Positions 7,655-18,028 of a stretch of DNA of 62,897 nt are shown in pieces (position 1 is the stretch's first letter; every line of letters begins with the position of its first letter). The stretch lies in assembly GCA_016936215.1 (NCBI GenBank), contig JAFGPL010000326.1, forward strand, positions 1 through 62,897, in the 5' to 3' direction. A program made the translations under genes and the position numbers. A model generated the notes under the pieces. That model saw only the letters and a list, made by a program, of their open reading frames with translations, ran no database searches and was not told where the DNA came from. Source of the stretch: Bacteroidales bacterium (GTDB lineage Bacteria > Bacteroidota > Bacteroidia > Bacteroidales > UBA10428).

Positions 7655-9997
7655 ATGAAAAAGAACTTATTTCTTTCTTTATTTTTAGTCTGCCTGTCCT
7701 TGCAAGTGTTTCCGCAAAACGCTAAACAGTTTTTCAAGGCAGGGCTGAACTTTAAAGAATCGAATAACCACAAGGATGCCATTGAACAGTTCACCAAGGC
7801 CATTTCTCTTGATCCCGATTACGTTGATGCTTATATAGAAAGGGCATATGCATATGAAAACACCAATCAGTTAGACCTTGCGGCTGAAGACCTCAAAAGG
7901 GCACTCGTGTTTGAAACCAAAACACCTGAAATTTATTATGATGCAGGCAGAATCAACTATAAATCCGGTAATTACCAGGAAGCTGCTACCAGTGTTGAGA
8001 AAGCCCTTGAATTACGTAATAAATACCTCGAAGCCTATCAGTTACAGGTAAGTATAATGCTTAAGCTTGATAAAGCCCAGGAAGCACATCTTGCTGCCCG
8101 GAAAGCCCTTGCCCTTAAAGATAACGACCTGAACCATTACCTGATGGGGCAGGTTGCGGAGAAAATGAATAATCTTAACCTTGCTGAAGAGGAGTACGAG
8201 AAAGCCATTGCAAGAAATAAGAAATTTGTTGAAGCACATATCGCCCTCGGCAGCCTCAGGACAAAACTCAACAAGCTCGACCAGGCTATTACCGACTGTA
8301 ACACGGCCATAAACCTCAATCCAAACAATACCGAAGCCTATCTTGTAAGAAGCCGGGTATATGTGAAAAAACTCGATTACCCGCGTGCCATAGACGATAT
8401 CTCAAGAAATATATTGCTGAAACCCGACGACAAAGAGATGTATTTTATCAGGGGGGGCTATTACCAGGAATTTACCCAGCATCAGAATGCCATCAACGAC
8501 TTTACCAAGGTTATCCTTATGGACGACAAATTCCCGGAAGCATATTACAAGCGGGCTTTCTCGTATGAGCAGATTGGCAATTTCAAGGCAGCTATCAAAG
8601 ATTATAATGCACTCACCAAACTCTCGGAATACGATGTTACTGCTAAAAAATTGCTGGATTCGGCAAACGAAAGGCTTTTTGAACTCAACAGGGAGCAAAA
8701 CAATCCGGAAATTGCATTAAATGATCCTGAGCCTTCCAGCCAGAATGTGATTAAAGTGCCACGCAACAAGAACGACCTGGCGGTAAAAGGCAAAATTTTT
8801 GATGAAAGCGAGCTGAAATCATTAAAAATCAACAGCATAAATGTTCCTTTTATAAAAAATGAAGATAAATATGAGTTCTTTGCCAATATTGATGTTTCAA
8901 AGCTTGATATGATCACGGTTGCAGCGATGGATGTTTATGATAACCTCCACACCGCCAACTATATGATTGAGCGTACAGAAATAGACCCCCCGAAAATTGC
9001 CATCCTTGCACCTTATGCTTCCGACAACGGAGAGATATTTCTCGAAACCAATGATGCATCCATTTACGTGGAAGGAAAAATCGCAGATGAAAGTAACATA
9101 AAAACAATCTTAATTGACGGCGTGTCGGCGAGTTTCAGGCTCAGTGACCTCAATCCGCAATTTACAGCCAACATAAACATTGTAAATAAAAACAAATTCT
9201 CTGTTAAGGCTATTGATATTTATGGAAATGTAACTGAACAGGATTTCATTTTAAACCGAGAGGGTATCTCTTTGCTCGAAAACAACCCGATGGGCAAAAC
9301 ATGGGTGATTTTTATTGAAAACTCAGATTATGAATCATTCCCGAGCCTTGACGGGCCATCGAAAGATGTTACCCTTATGCGTTCTGCACTTGCCAGGTAC
9401 GACATTCACAAAATCATACACAAAAAAAACCTGTCCAAAAAAGAGATGGAGAAATTTTTCTCCATTGAACTGAGGGACCTCATCAGGAGCAACCGGGTAG
9501 AAGCTTTGCTTGTATGGTATGCCGGGCATGGTAAATTCATCAATGAAGCCGGTTACTGGATACCAATTGATGCCAAACGTGATGACGAATTTACCTATTT
9601 CAACATCAGCGCCTTAAGGGCATCGCTACAGTCATATTCAAACATAGTTACTCACGTGCTTGTTGTTACAGACGCCTGCGAATCGGGCCCGACATTTTAC
9701 CAGGCCATGCGCGAGGTGCCAAGGGAAAGGGACTGCAGCGACTGGACATCTACGCGGCTGAAATCCTCACAGGTTTTTTCTTCGGCAGGGTACGAACTGG
9801 CTGTTGACAATTCACAATTTACAAGAACCTTTGCCAATACGCTGGCCAATAACCCCAATGCCTGTATCCCGATCGAGACCATCGTGGTAAAAGTGACCAA
9901 TGCCGTCAGCCAGAACAACCAGCAAAAACCTAAATTTGGTAAGATTTCAGGACTCGAAGATGAAAACGGGACATTCTTCTTTATCTCGAAAAACTAA
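7655..9997 (+). CDS. secreted TPR protein with C-terminal caspase-like (C14) protease domain
   Basis: A 780-residue exported protein. A signal peptide (about 1-21, ending VFPQN) is followed by about nine TPR units (residues 25-340). Next comes a linker with two Ig-like beta modules (about 375-545; both hold a D-x-S/N-I-K-x-x-x-I/S element). Last is a caspase/metacaspase fold (550-780). The catalytic dyad is present: His625 in WYAGHG and Cys675 in TDACESG, preceded by the usual hydrophobic strands. The gene after it starts 10 bases downstream and encodes a SpoIIE sensor, so the two are one transcript. The cleavage target and activation signal are unknown. Similar TPR-caspase proteins are scattered in Bacteroidota, and cell-death or defence roles are only inference. 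Confidence 0.88.
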   Translation: MKKNLFLSLFLVCLSLQVFPQNAKQFFKAGLNFKESNNHKDAIEQFTKAISLDPDYVDAYIERAYAYENTNQLDLAAEDLKRALVFETKTPEIYYDAGRINYKSGNYQEAATSVEKALELRNKYLEAYQLQVSIMLKLDKAQEAHLAARKALALKDNDLNHYLMGQVAEKMNNLNLAEEEYEKAIARNKKFVEAHIALGSLRTKLNKLDQAITDCNTAINLNPNNTEAYLVRSRVYVKKLDYPRAIDDISRNILLKPDDKEMYFIRGGYYQEFTQHQNAINDFTKVILMDDKFPEAYYKRAFSYEQIGNFKAAIKDYNALTKLSEYDVTAKKLLDSANERLFELNREQNNPEIALNDPEPSSQNVIKVPRNKNDLAVKGKIFDESELKSLKINSINVPFIKNEDKYEFFANIDVSKLDMITVAAMDVYDNLHTANYMIERTEIDPPKIAILAPYASDNGEIFLETNDASIYVEGKIADESNIKTILIDGVSASFRLSDLNPQFTANINIVNKNKFSVKAIDIYGNVTEQDFILNREGISLLENNPMGKTWVIFIENSDYESFPSLDGPSKDVTLMRSALARYDIHKIIHKKNLSKKEMEKFFSIELRDLIRSNRVEALLVWYAGHGKFINEAGYWIPIDAKRDDEFTYFNISALRASLQSYSNIVTHVLVVTDACESGPTFYQAMREVPRERDCSDWTSTRLKSSQVFSSAGYELAVDNSQFTRTFANTLANNPNACIPIETIVVKVTNAVSQNNQQKPKFGKISGLEDENGTFFFISKN

Positions 9998-10007
9998 TAT
10001 ATCATAA

Positions 10008-13000
10008 ATGATTGATAATCATTTAAAAGGCTTGAAAATTATTCGTCCGGCCCGACGAATAATTTTTTTATTAGCCGGAATATTTGTTTTTCATTTTGTA
10101 CATTCACAAACTTATTTTTTCGATAATTACGGACCCGAACAGGACCTCGGCTCATCAAAGATTTATTCAATTATCCAGGCCCGCGACGGCTATATCTGGC
10201 TTGGCACCCAAGCCGGTGCTACAAAATTCGACGGCATAAATTTTATCAACTTTACTTCAAATAAAAACGGACTGGCATCAAAGGGGGTGCGGGTAGTTTT
10301 TGAAGATTCCGGCCACAATATATGGTTCGGGCATGAAGGAGGCGGCCTTACCAGGTATGACGGAAAAAAATTTGAAAGCATATATATTACAGATACCCTG
10401 CCCGACCTGAATATTACTTCAATCATTAACGACAATAAAGGAGAACTTTGGATAAGTACCTCGATGGATGGTGTATACCGTATTTTAAACCCTTCAAAAG
10501 AAATAAGCAAACTAAAATATGTTCATTATAAAGGAAACAGGCTCGGTGACAGGGTTTACAGCAGTTTGCTTTTCTCAGACGGCAGGCTTTTTTTTGTAAC
10601 CGACCTGGGAATTAAAATGTTCCTTCCCGGTAAAAATACTTTTCAGGCTTATCTGCCAGAAGGACTTGATACCTATTTCGCCATATCAAAATTATTTGAA
10701 GATGCTGATAAGAATCTTTGGTTTGGAACCTATAACGGAGGACTATACAAATTAGACCACCACAGCAATAAATTCACATTTTTTGACACAAAAGCTGGCC
10801 TTGCAACCAATTGGATATCGAGCATTACAGAAGATAAATCGGGTAACATCTGGACAGGACACTGGGACCAGTCAGATAAAGGGGGAATAACCCGCATCGG
10901 CAAAAACGGAAGTATAAAAGTATTCAATAAATCTAACGGGTTTAAGGATTTAAAAATATGGTGTGTATTATGCGATAAAGAAAACAATATTCTTGTGGGA
11001 ACCACCGACCATGGTCTTTATATTTATAAAGGAGAGATGTTCACATCTTATACCTCGGCTAATGGATTGATAAACGACCAGGTTTTCGCCATAACAGAAG
11101 ATAACGATAATCTTAAATGGTTCGGGACAAACGGGGGTATATCGGTTTTTTATCCCGAACAACAGCAGTTTAAGCATTTTAATGAATCCAATAATCATAT
11201 AAGCGACCAGATAAGGTTCCTGAAAAAAGACCACCGCGATGATATATGGATTGGCACAGCAGACCAGGGAGTGATTAAATACAACAATGTAACAAAATCT
11301 TTTGAATACCAAAACATAATCAACAGCCAATTCCCCACCTACAGGAATAATTATCTCTGGGAAGTTACCGCTCTTGAAACAGACGAAAAAGACAATGTGT
11401 GGATTGGCACCATTGACCTGCTGCTTAAATATAATATCACGGAACAAACTGTTGCAAGTATCACTCAGCAGGATGGACTGCCAAACAATAATATTACTGC
11501 ATTATATGTTGATTCGAATGATGATTTGTGGGTAGGTACCAGGGGGGGTACCGTAAAAATTGCAGAAACCAGATTTTTCTACCCTCCGCTTGGAGACGCC
11601 GTTGCCACATGCATCACACAGGATAATATTAACCGGATGTGGTTTGGCACCGAAGAACGGGGTGTAGTTTGCCTGACTGATACACTACTGCATGAATACT
11701 CAACAAATGATGGTCTGCTGGCAGACAGGATTAACTTTATTATTGTTGATGGGTTTAATTCTGTGTATGTTGGTACCAACCAGGGATTGAACAAGATAAT
11801 ACCGGGCGAAAACAAAATCTTTACTTATACCAAGCGAAGCGGGTTTACAGGTATTGAAACCCGTAAAAATGCCGCCTATAAAGATTCATCAGGCATGCTT
11901 TGGTTTGGCACTGCCAATGGGGTGATCAGTTTCAATCCGGCTTTGCAGGACAATACGGTCTCAGAGCCCCTTACACATATAAACCGTCTTGAGGTAAATG
12001 GCGAAGAGGTACCAATGACCCCCAAATTAAGGTTGTCGCCAAATCAAAAAAGAATACAATTCTATTATTCAAGTATCTGTCTGGCAGACCCTGAAGCTGT
12101 GCGCTACAGGATTATGCTCGAAGAATTCGACCCGGAATGGATAGACATGGAAAAAGTGAATAACCACAGCTATTCACTTTCAGCAGGAAGGTATACCTTT
12201 AAGGTTATTGCCCGTGATAATAAAGGCAACTGGAACAGCCAGGCGGTAACATACAGCTTCAGGATACTGGCCCCGGTTTACCGGCGCGCATGGTTTATTA
12301 TTTCAATGGCAGTTCTTCTGGCTTTTGGAATTTTCACTTATATTAAAATACGTGAAAAAAACCTGGTGCGTGAAAAAAGAAACCTCGAAAGCAAGGTAAA
12401 TGAAAGAACCTATGAGCTTTCTGTTGCCAACGAACAGCTTGCCGTAAAAAACAAGGATATTACCGACAGCATCAAATACGCCAAACGGATACAGTTTGCC
12501 ATCCTGCCCCCTGATATTCCATACAGTGACACCTTTATCTTTTTCAGGCCAAAAGATATAGTAAGCGGAGATTTTTACTGGCTAACCTCCCACAAGGGCA
12601 TTGAATTCATTGCAGCCGTTGACTGCACAGGTCATGGGGTGCCGGGAGCATTCATGTCGTTTATCGGGTATACCTCCCTGAATAAAATTGTTATGGAACA
12701 ACAGATATACGAACCTGCCGAGATACTCAACCGGCTTAATGAAGAAGTTGCATCTACCTTGCACCAGAAAGGCCAGGACATTGTGAACGATGGGATGGAC
12801 ATTGCGCTTGTCTGTTATCATCCCAACACCGGCACCCTGCAATATGCCGGTGCTTTTAATCCACTCTGGATCATAAGAAACGGGGAACTTTTAGAAACCA
12901 AAGCCAACAGGTTTGCCATCGGGCGTTCAACAGGCTCTGAGAACCGTTTTACCAACCATATCATAAAAATTGAAAAAGGCGATTTTATCTATCTTTTTAC

Positions 13001-13196
13001 CGATGGTTACAGCGATCAGTTCGGCGGACCGGAAGGAAAAAAATATAAAACCATAAACTTTAAAGAGTTGCTTGTTTCAATCCATTCAAAACCTGTTGAT
13101 GAGCAACGCAATCTACTCGAAAAAAATATTGAAGACTGGCGAGGGGAATACGACCAGATAGATGATATGCTGATAATCGGCAGGAAATTTTCCTGA
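10008..13196 (+). CDS. Reg_prop beta-propeller sensor with SpoIIE/PP2C phosphatase output
   Basis: A 1062-residue membrane sensor. After a signal/anchor segment (about 18-33), repeated two-component-regulator propeller blades (patterns such as DGYIWLGTQAG and NIWFGHEGGGL) fill about residues 40-645. A Y_Y_Y domain follows (to about 755), then one transmembrane helix (about 760-782), a coiled coil (785-830) and a PP2C-type SpoIIE domain. The phosphatase metal residues are intact: VSGDFYW, VDCTGHGVPGAFMS, DGMDIAL and FTDGYSDQ. The layout is that of hybrid Reg_prop sensors, but with a serine/threonine phosphatase in place of a histidine kinase. The likely substrate is an anti-sigma-antagonist-like phosphoprotein, perhaps elsewhere. 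Its TGA stop abuts the stop of convergent dxs within TGATCA. Confidence 0.9.
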   Translation: MIDNHLKGLKIIRPARRIIFLLAGIFVFHFVHSQTYFFDNYGPEQDLGSSKIYSIIQARDGYIWLGTQAGATKFDGINFINFTSNKNGLASKGVRVVFEDSGHNIWFGHEGGGLTRYDGKKFESIYITDTLPDLNITSIINDNKGELWISTSMDGVYRILNPSKEISKLKYVHYKGNRLGDRVYSSLLFSDGRLFFVTDLGIKMFLPGKNTFQAYLPEGLDTYFAISKLFEDADKNLWFGTYNGGLYKLDHHSNKFTFFDTKAGLATNWISSITEDKSGNIWTGHWDQSDKGGITRIGKNGSIKVFNKSNGFKDLKIWCVLCDKENNILVGTTDHGLYIYKGEMFTSYTSANGLINDQVFAITEDNDNLKWFGTNGGISVFYPEQQQFKHFNESNNHISDQIRFLKKDHRDDIWIGTADQGVIKYNNVTKSFEYQNIINSQFPTYRNNYLWEVTALETDEKDNVWIGTIDLLLKYNITEQTVASITQQDGLPNNNITALYVDSNDDLWVGTRGGTVKIAETRFFYPPLGDAVATCITQDNINRMWFGTEERGVVCLTDTLLHEYSTNDGLLADRINFIIVDGFNSVYVGTNQGLNKIIPGENKIFTYTKRSGFTGIETRKNAAYKDSSGMLWFGTANGVISFNPALQDNTVSEPLTHINRLEVNGEEVPMTPKLRLSPNQKRIQFYYSSICLADPEAVRYRIMLEEFDPEWIDMEKVNNHSYSLSAGRYTFKVIARDNKGNWNSQAVTYSFRILAPVYRRAWFIISMAVLLAFGIFTYIKIREKNLVREKRNLESKVNERTYELSVANEQLAVKNKDITDSIKYAKRIQFAILPPDIPYSDTFIFFRPKDIVSGDFYWLTSHKGIEFIAAVDCTGHGVPGAFMSFIGYTSLNKIVMEQQIYEPAEILNRLNEEVASTLHQKGQDIVNDGMDIALVCYHPNTGTLQYAGAFNPLWIIRNGELLETKANRFAIGRSTGSENRFTNHIIKIEKGDFIYLFTDGYSDQFGGPEGKKYKTINFKELLVSIHSKPVDEQRNLLEKNIEDWRGEYDQIDDMLIIGRKFS

Positions 13197-15125
13197 TCAG
13201 CTTACATTTGATAATACCCTTACTGCAACCAGAGATTTTACTGCCTGGTAAATTCCTTCGGCATCGTATCCGCACTCTTTATATTGCTCCTGCTGTGAGC
13301 CCTGTTCAATATATTTATCGGGCACACCAAGCCTCTTCACCGCTGCCTGGTAACCATGATCACACATAAATTCAACCACCGCACTTCCGAAACCGCCAAC
13401 AATAGTGCCGTCCTCAACCGTAACAATTTTTTTAAAATTCCTGAACACATAGTGCAAACATTCTGCATCAAGGGGTTTGACAAAGCGCATATCGTAATGC
13501 GCTGCACTAATATTATCTGCTTCGAGCCTTAACAAAGCTTCCTGTGCAAAATTACCCACGTGACCAATGGTGAGTATGGCAATATCATGGCCTTTCTGCA
13601 GTTCACGTGCATTACCTATTGGTATTTCCCTGAAAGGCTGTTTCCAGTTGACCATAACACCGTTACCTCGCGGATAACGAATTGAAAAGGTGCCATTGTC
13701 TTTAAGTTGCGCGGTGTACATCATGTTGCGAAGCTCTTCCTCGTTCATCGGGGCTGCAACAATTATATTGGGTATGCACCGCATATAGGCAAGATCGTAT
13801 ACCCCATGGTGTGTCGGGCCGTCCTGACCAACGAGCCCACCCCTGTCGAGGCAGAAAACAACATTTAAATTCTGTAACGCAACATCGTGAATTAACTGGT
13901 CATAAGCCCTCTGCATAAATGTAGAGTATATATTACAGAAGGGTATTAGCCCCTGCGATGCCAATCCTGCCGAAAATGTTACGGCATGCTGTTCTGCAAT
14001 GCCAACATCGAACGTACGTTCGGGCATAGCATCCATCATAATCTTAAGTGAGCATCCGGTGGGCATGGCAGGTGTAATAGCCACTATCCGTTCGTTCTGG
14101 CGGGCAAGCTCAAGCACCGTTTCACCAAACACATCCTGGTATAAGGGAGACTGAGATTTTTCTTTTTTCTTTTTAAGAAATTCTCCTGTCTTCTTGTCAA
14201 ACAGACCGGGTGAATGAAATGCAGTCTGGTTAAGCTCTGCCTGTTTAAACCCTTTACCTTTTTTTGTAATTACATGCAAAAGCTTAGGCCCTGAAATATT
14301 CTTCAAATCCTCAAGGATTTTGGCAAGATGGACTACATCGTGACCGTCAACAGGTCCGAAATAACGAAAATTCATTGATTCGAACAGATTGCTTTGCCTT
14401 AGCAGGACAGATTTTAAACCGTTTTCAAGCTTTTGGGCATATTCACGAGCATGGGGCGCTATCTTATTGATCTTTCCGAGCAGGTGCCAGATTTCTCCTT
14501 TTAACCTGTTATAGGTCCGCGAGGTAGTAATGTCTGTAAGGTATTCTTTTAATGCACCAACATTCGGGTCAATGGCCATATTGTTATCGTTAAGGATAAC
14601 CAGCAGGTCGGTACCGCTCATCCCGGCATTGTTTATACCCTCAAATGCAAGGCCACCGGTTAGCGAACCATCGCCGATTACAGCCACCACATTGCGTTTT
14701 ATCCCCTTTTGACGGTCTGCGGTTGCAATGCCCAGTGCAGCAGAAATAGAAGTGGCAGAGTGACCAGTGCCAAATGAATCATATTCACTTTCAGCAATAC
14801 GCGGAAAACCGCTGATACCACCAGCTTTACGGTTTGTGTGAAAGATTTTTCTTCTCCCGGTAAGAATTTTATGACCGTATGCCTGGTGCCCCACATCCCA
14901 AATTATCTGATCGAATGGCGTATCAAGCACATAATGGAGTGCAACAGTAAGTTCCACAACACCCAGGCTTGCACCAAAATGACCCGGGTTGGCCGAAACC
15001 ACATCAATAATAAATTGCCTCAGTTCTTTGCTTACCTCTATCAGGTCTTCTGTTTTAAGCTTCTTCAGGTCTGAAGGAAACTCAATCTTGTCAAGAAAAT
15101 TATAAGAGATGTCTGACATCTTCAT
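13197..15125 (-). CDS. dxs: 1-deoxy-D-xylulose-5-phosphate synthase
   Basis: A 642-residue thiamine-diphosphate enzyme that condenses pyruvate and glyceraldehyde 3-phosphate in the first step of the MEP isoprenoid pathway. The ThDP/Mg motif is GDGSLTGGLAFEGINNAG, and the transketolase pyrimidine-binding region has DVGIAEQHAVTFSAGLA and RGGLVGQDGPTHHG. The ATG at 15125 is followed by another at 15119; either could be used. Convergent with the Reg_prop gene with no spacing. Confidence 0.95.
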   Translation of the reverse strand: MKMSDISYNFLDKIEFPSDLKKLKTEDLIEVSKELRQFIIDVVSANPGHFGASLGVVELTVALHYVLDTPFDQIIWDVGHQAYGHKILTGRRKIFHTNRKAGGISGFPRIAESEYDSFGTGHSATSISAALGIATADRQKGIKRNVVAVIGDGSLTGGLAFEGINNAGMSGTDLLVILNDNNMAIDPNVGALKEYLTDITTSRTYNRLKGEIWHLLGKINKIAPHAREYAQKLENGLKSVLLRQSNLFESMNFRYFGPVDGHDVVHLAKILEDLKNISGPKLLHVITKKGKGFKQAELNQTAFHSPGLFDKKTGEFLKKKKEKSQSPLYQDVFGETVLELARQNERIVAITPAMPTGCSLKIMMDAMPERTFDVGIAEQHAVTFSAGLASQGLIPFCNIYSTFMQRAYDQLIHDVALQNLNVVFCLDRGGLVGQDGPTHHGVYDLAYMRCIPNIIVAAPMNEEELRNMMYTAQLKDNGTFSIRYPRGNGVMVNWKQPFREIPIGNARELQKGHDIAILTIGHVGNFAQEALLRLEADNISAAHYDMRFVKPLDAECLHYVFRNFKKIVTVEDGTIVGGFGSAVVEFMCDHGYQAAVKRLGVPDKYIEQGSQQEQYKECGYDAEGIYQAVKSLVAVRVLSNVS

Positions 15126-15140
15126 AAAAAATTATAGCTG

Positions 15141-15148
15141 CAAAGTTA
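15141..15148 (-). promoter_or_regulatory. -7 box for dxs
   Basis: On the minus strand TAACTTTG fits TAnnTTTG. It ends 15 bases before the dxs ATG, implying a very short leader. Confidence 0.5.
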
Positions 15149-15276
15149 ATAATTATTATTCACTTTTCTTGAGTGTTTAAGCTGCATGTTGTATCTTCAA
15201 TCGTTCTTTGGGATAGATGATGACTCAATATTTTTTAACAGATTACGTTTTAATGATAGATTCAAAAAACATAGCC

Positions 15277-16278
15277 ATGAAACACAGACAATATATAGTT
15301 TATATGCTCATTTCAACAATGATTTCATGTGTTCCGCCAAGCCAGTTTAAAGAAACGCAAAACTTAAACCAGGACTGCCGTGAGGAACGCGATATGCTGG
15401 TATCGAGAAATGAAAAACTTACTGTGGAAAATACCGAGTTGAAGGCCAAAATGGATCAACAGGGGCAGAATGCCGAAGAACTTGCTAAAAGCAGCGAACA
15501 AAGCAGGGAAGAGGTTTCCCGGCTAAGAAAACAACTGGAACAAATGAACCAGCAATACAACGACCTGAAAAAAGCACAGAACGAGCTTTTAACCGGCAGC
15601 GCTACCGAAACCCGTAGGTTACTCAGTCAGTTACAAGTTACCCAAAGCGACCTTCAGAAACGTGAAGACCAGCTCAACCAGCTTTCGAGAAGTGTTGACG
15701 AAAAAAAGAGGAACTTTGAAACCCTGCAGGCAGAAATGAACAGAAAAAATGCCCGTCTCAACGAACTTGAAAGAATACTTTCAAGAAAAGACTCTGCAGT
15801 AAATGCTTTGAAGCAGAAAGTATCTGCCGCCCTTATGGGTTTTGAAAACCAAGGACTTACAGTAACGCAAAAAAACGGAAAAGTATATGTATCGCTTGAA
15901 GAAAAACTGCTTTTCAAAAGCGGCAGCACCGAAGTGGATGCCAAAGGGGTATCTGCGTTAAAAAACTTAGCCAGGGTGCTCGAACAAAACACCGATATCA
16001 ATATCCAGATTGAGGGACATACCGACGATGTGCCTGTAATAAAAGGATCGGCATACCAGGACAACTGGGACCTGAGCGTGCAGCGCGCCACCTCAATTGT
16101 AAGAATATTGCTTGAAGGAACTACGATTAACCCAAAACGATTACTAGCATCGGGACGTGGTGAATTTATGCCCGTTGATCCTGCTAAAACGGCTGATGCC
16201 CGGCAAAAAAACCGGCGGACCGAAATCATTCTCACCCCAAAACTCGATGAACTTTTCAAAATACTTGAAACCAATTAA
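15277..16278 (+). CDS. OmpA-family lipoprotein with coiled coil
   Basis: A 333-residue envelope protein. I chose the ATG at 15277 over an upstream in-frame ATG at 15217 because it yields a proper lipoprotein signal (MKHRQYIVYMLISTMISC, lipobox Cys at residue 18). A long coiled coil rich in Glu, Gln, Lys and Leu spans about residues 30-180. The C-terminal OmpA/MotB peptidoglycan-binding domain has LLFKSGSTEVD, IEGHTDDVPV, the conserved Asp/Arg in NWDLSVQRA and the closing RRTEIIL. It is probably tethered between outer membrane and cell wall. It is followed 15 bases later by a radical SAM gene. Confidence 0.85.
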   Translation: MKHRQYIVYMLISTMISCVPPSQFKETQNLNQDCREERDMLVSRNEKLTVENTELKAKMDQQGQNAEELAKSSEQSREEVSRLRKQLEQMNQQYNDLKKAQNELLTGSATETRRLLSQLQVTQSDLQKREDQLNQLSRSVDEKKRNFETLQAEMNRKNARLNELERILSRKDSAVNALKQKVSAALMGFENQGLTVTQKNGKVYVSLEEKLLFKSGSTEVDAKGVSALKNLARVLEQNTDINIQIEGHTDDVPVIKGSAYQDNWDLSVQRATSIVRILLEGTTINPKRLLASGRGEFMPVDPAKTADARQKNRRTEIILTPKLDELFKILETN

Positions 16279-16293
16279 GATCATACCTATCAA

Positions 16294-17286
16294 ATGGTGT
16301 ATGATGTTTACAATTTTCTTAAAAAACTAAAGTTTGGCAAAATAGCCAATTATCTGAAAATAAAGCTTTCATACACGATATCACTGCTTATTAGAAAACC
16401 GGTAATCTGGGGCGGGCCGGCATTCGCCACTGTTGAACCGGTTAACATGTGCAACCTGAAATGCCCTGAATGCCCTGTAGGCAACCAATCGCTGTCACGT
16501 GAAAAAGGTTATATACATATTGAACTATTCCGGCAGATTATAGACAGTCTTTCCCAAAACCTTATGTGGCTGATGCTTTATTTCGAAGGCGAACCATTTT
16601 TGCACAAATCCCTTACTAAACTTATCAGATATGCATCTTCAAAAAAAATATATACAGTAGTGTCCACCAACGGGCATTACCTCACAGAAGCAAATGCACG
16701 AAAAGTAATTGATTCGGGCCTTGACCGGATTATCATCTCACTTGATGGCACCGATCAGGAGTCTTATGAGATTTACCGGAAAGGGGGCGATTTCAATAAA
16801 GTTGTTGACGGAATTAAAACCCTTACCAGACTGAGAAGGCAGAAACATGCAAAAAAACCTTTTATAATTATTCAATGCCTTTTAATGAAACACACAGAAA
16901 ACCAGATTGATAGAATAAAAAATCTTGGAAAAGAACTGGGTGTTGACCGTGTGGTTTTTAAAACCCTTCAGGTAACTGATTTTGAGAAGAACAATTTTTT
17001 ATTGCCCGGTAACCTTAAGGTGTCGCGTTACAAAATTTCAGAGGGTAAATATTCGCTGCGAAAAAAAATCCCGAACCGTTGCCGCCGTATCTGGGACACC
17101 ATCGTCATTTTACACAACGGTATCACTGTTCCATGTTGTTTTGACAAAGATGCATCATTTGAAATTGGAAAGTTTCCACAACAAAAATTATCAGAGATAT
17201 GGAAAGGGAAAGTGTTTAACCGTTTCAGAAAAAAAGTATTAACCGCCCGAAAAACAATAGACATGTGCTGTAACTGTACCGGATGA
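16294..17286 (+). CDS. radical SAM protein with short SPASM-type C-terminus
   Basis: A 330-residue radical SAM enzyme. The [4Fe-4S] motif is CNLKCPEC (Cys at residues about 50, 54, 57) preceded by TVEPVNM, the usual entry strand. The barrel contains STNGHYL and ISLDGTDQESYE. A C-terminal SPASM-like segment has PCCFDKDASFEIGKF and ends in DMCCNCTG, giving auxiliary-cluster cysteines. The end is abrupt compared with full SPASM proteins. It has no adjacent peptide substrate. It is far from the lasso cluster, so I do not link them. Function unknown. Confidence 0.8.
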   Translation: MVYDVYNFLKKLKFGKIANYLKIKLSYTISLLIRKPVIWGGPAFATVEPVNMCNLKCPECPVGNQSLSREKGYIHIELFRQIIDSLSQNLMWLMLYFEGEPFLHKSLTKLIRYASSKKIYTVVSTNGHYLTEANARKVIDSGLDRIIISLDGTDQESYEIYRKGGDFNKVVDGIKTLTRLRRQKHAKKPFIIIQCLLMKHTENQIDRIKNLGKELGVDRVVFKTLQVTDFEKNNFLLPGNLKVSRYKISEGKYSLRKKIPNRCRRIWDTIVILHNGITVPCCFDKDASFEIGKFPQQKLSEIWKGKVFNRFRKKVLTARKTIDMCCNCTG

Positions 17287-17390
17287 AACGATGATAACAA
17301 CAAGCACCCTTTGCAATCAAACAGAGTGATCCAGATAAAAAGAGTCAAAAAGATTATTGAAAAAATGTCAAAAATTTCAGCGCCGGTTTA

Positions 17391-17954
17391 TTAAACGGTC
17401 ATGATATCTTTTTCTTTGGCAGCCACCACATCGTCAACCATTTTTGAATATTTATCGGTCATTTCCTGCACCTCGTTTTCGGCGTTTTTGGCAAGGTCTT
17501 CGGCCAATCCCTCTTTTTGCATTTTTTTAAGTTCTTCGTTGGTTTCACGTCGTGTGTTTCTAACACTTACCTTGGTATTTTCGCCCATGTTTTTAATCTG
17601 TTTCACCAGCGAACGCCTGCGTTCTTCGGTTAAGGCCGGGATATTGATGCGGATTATTTCACCGTTATTGGCCGGGGTAAGCCCGATATTAGCAGCCATT
17701 ATGGCTTTTTCTATAGGTTCAATCATAGCTTTCTCCCAGGGTTGAATGGCTATGGTCCTCGCATCGGGGGTATTGATATTTGATACCTGGTTCAAAGGTG
17801 ATTTTACACCGTAATAATCAATTACAATTCCATCGAGAATGTTGGGGGTGGCTTTCCCTGCCCTTACCCTTAACAATTCGTCTTTAAGATGGCTGATTGC
17901 CTTTTCCATTTTTTCCCTGGCATCTTCAAGATATAGTTGAACTTCTTCTTCCAT
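17391..17954 (-). CDS. frr: ribosome recycling factor
   Basis: A 187-residue protein that, with EF-G, splits the post-termination ribosome. It has family sequence throughout: LRVRAGKATPNILDGIVIDYYG in two parts, the NTPDARTI segment, and RINIPALTEERRR in the long helical arm. Length is normal. It follows pyrH by 74 bases on the same strand, the usual bacterial order pyrH-frr. Confidence 0.97.
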   Translation of the reverse strand: MEEEVQLYLEDAREKMEKAISHLKDELLRVRAGKATPNILDGIVIDYYGVKSPLNQVSNINTPDARTIAIQPWEKAMIEPIEKAIMAANIGLTPANNGEIIRINIPALTEERRRSLVKQIKNMGENTKVSVRNTRRETNEELKKMQKEGLAEDLAKNAENEVQEMTDKYSKMVDDVVAAKEKDIMTV

Positions 17955-18028
17955 GGTGCGATTTTTTAGTAGTTTGGCAACAAAAATAAAAAAATATCTA
18001 AATTCAACTAAAAATATTACTTATTATT

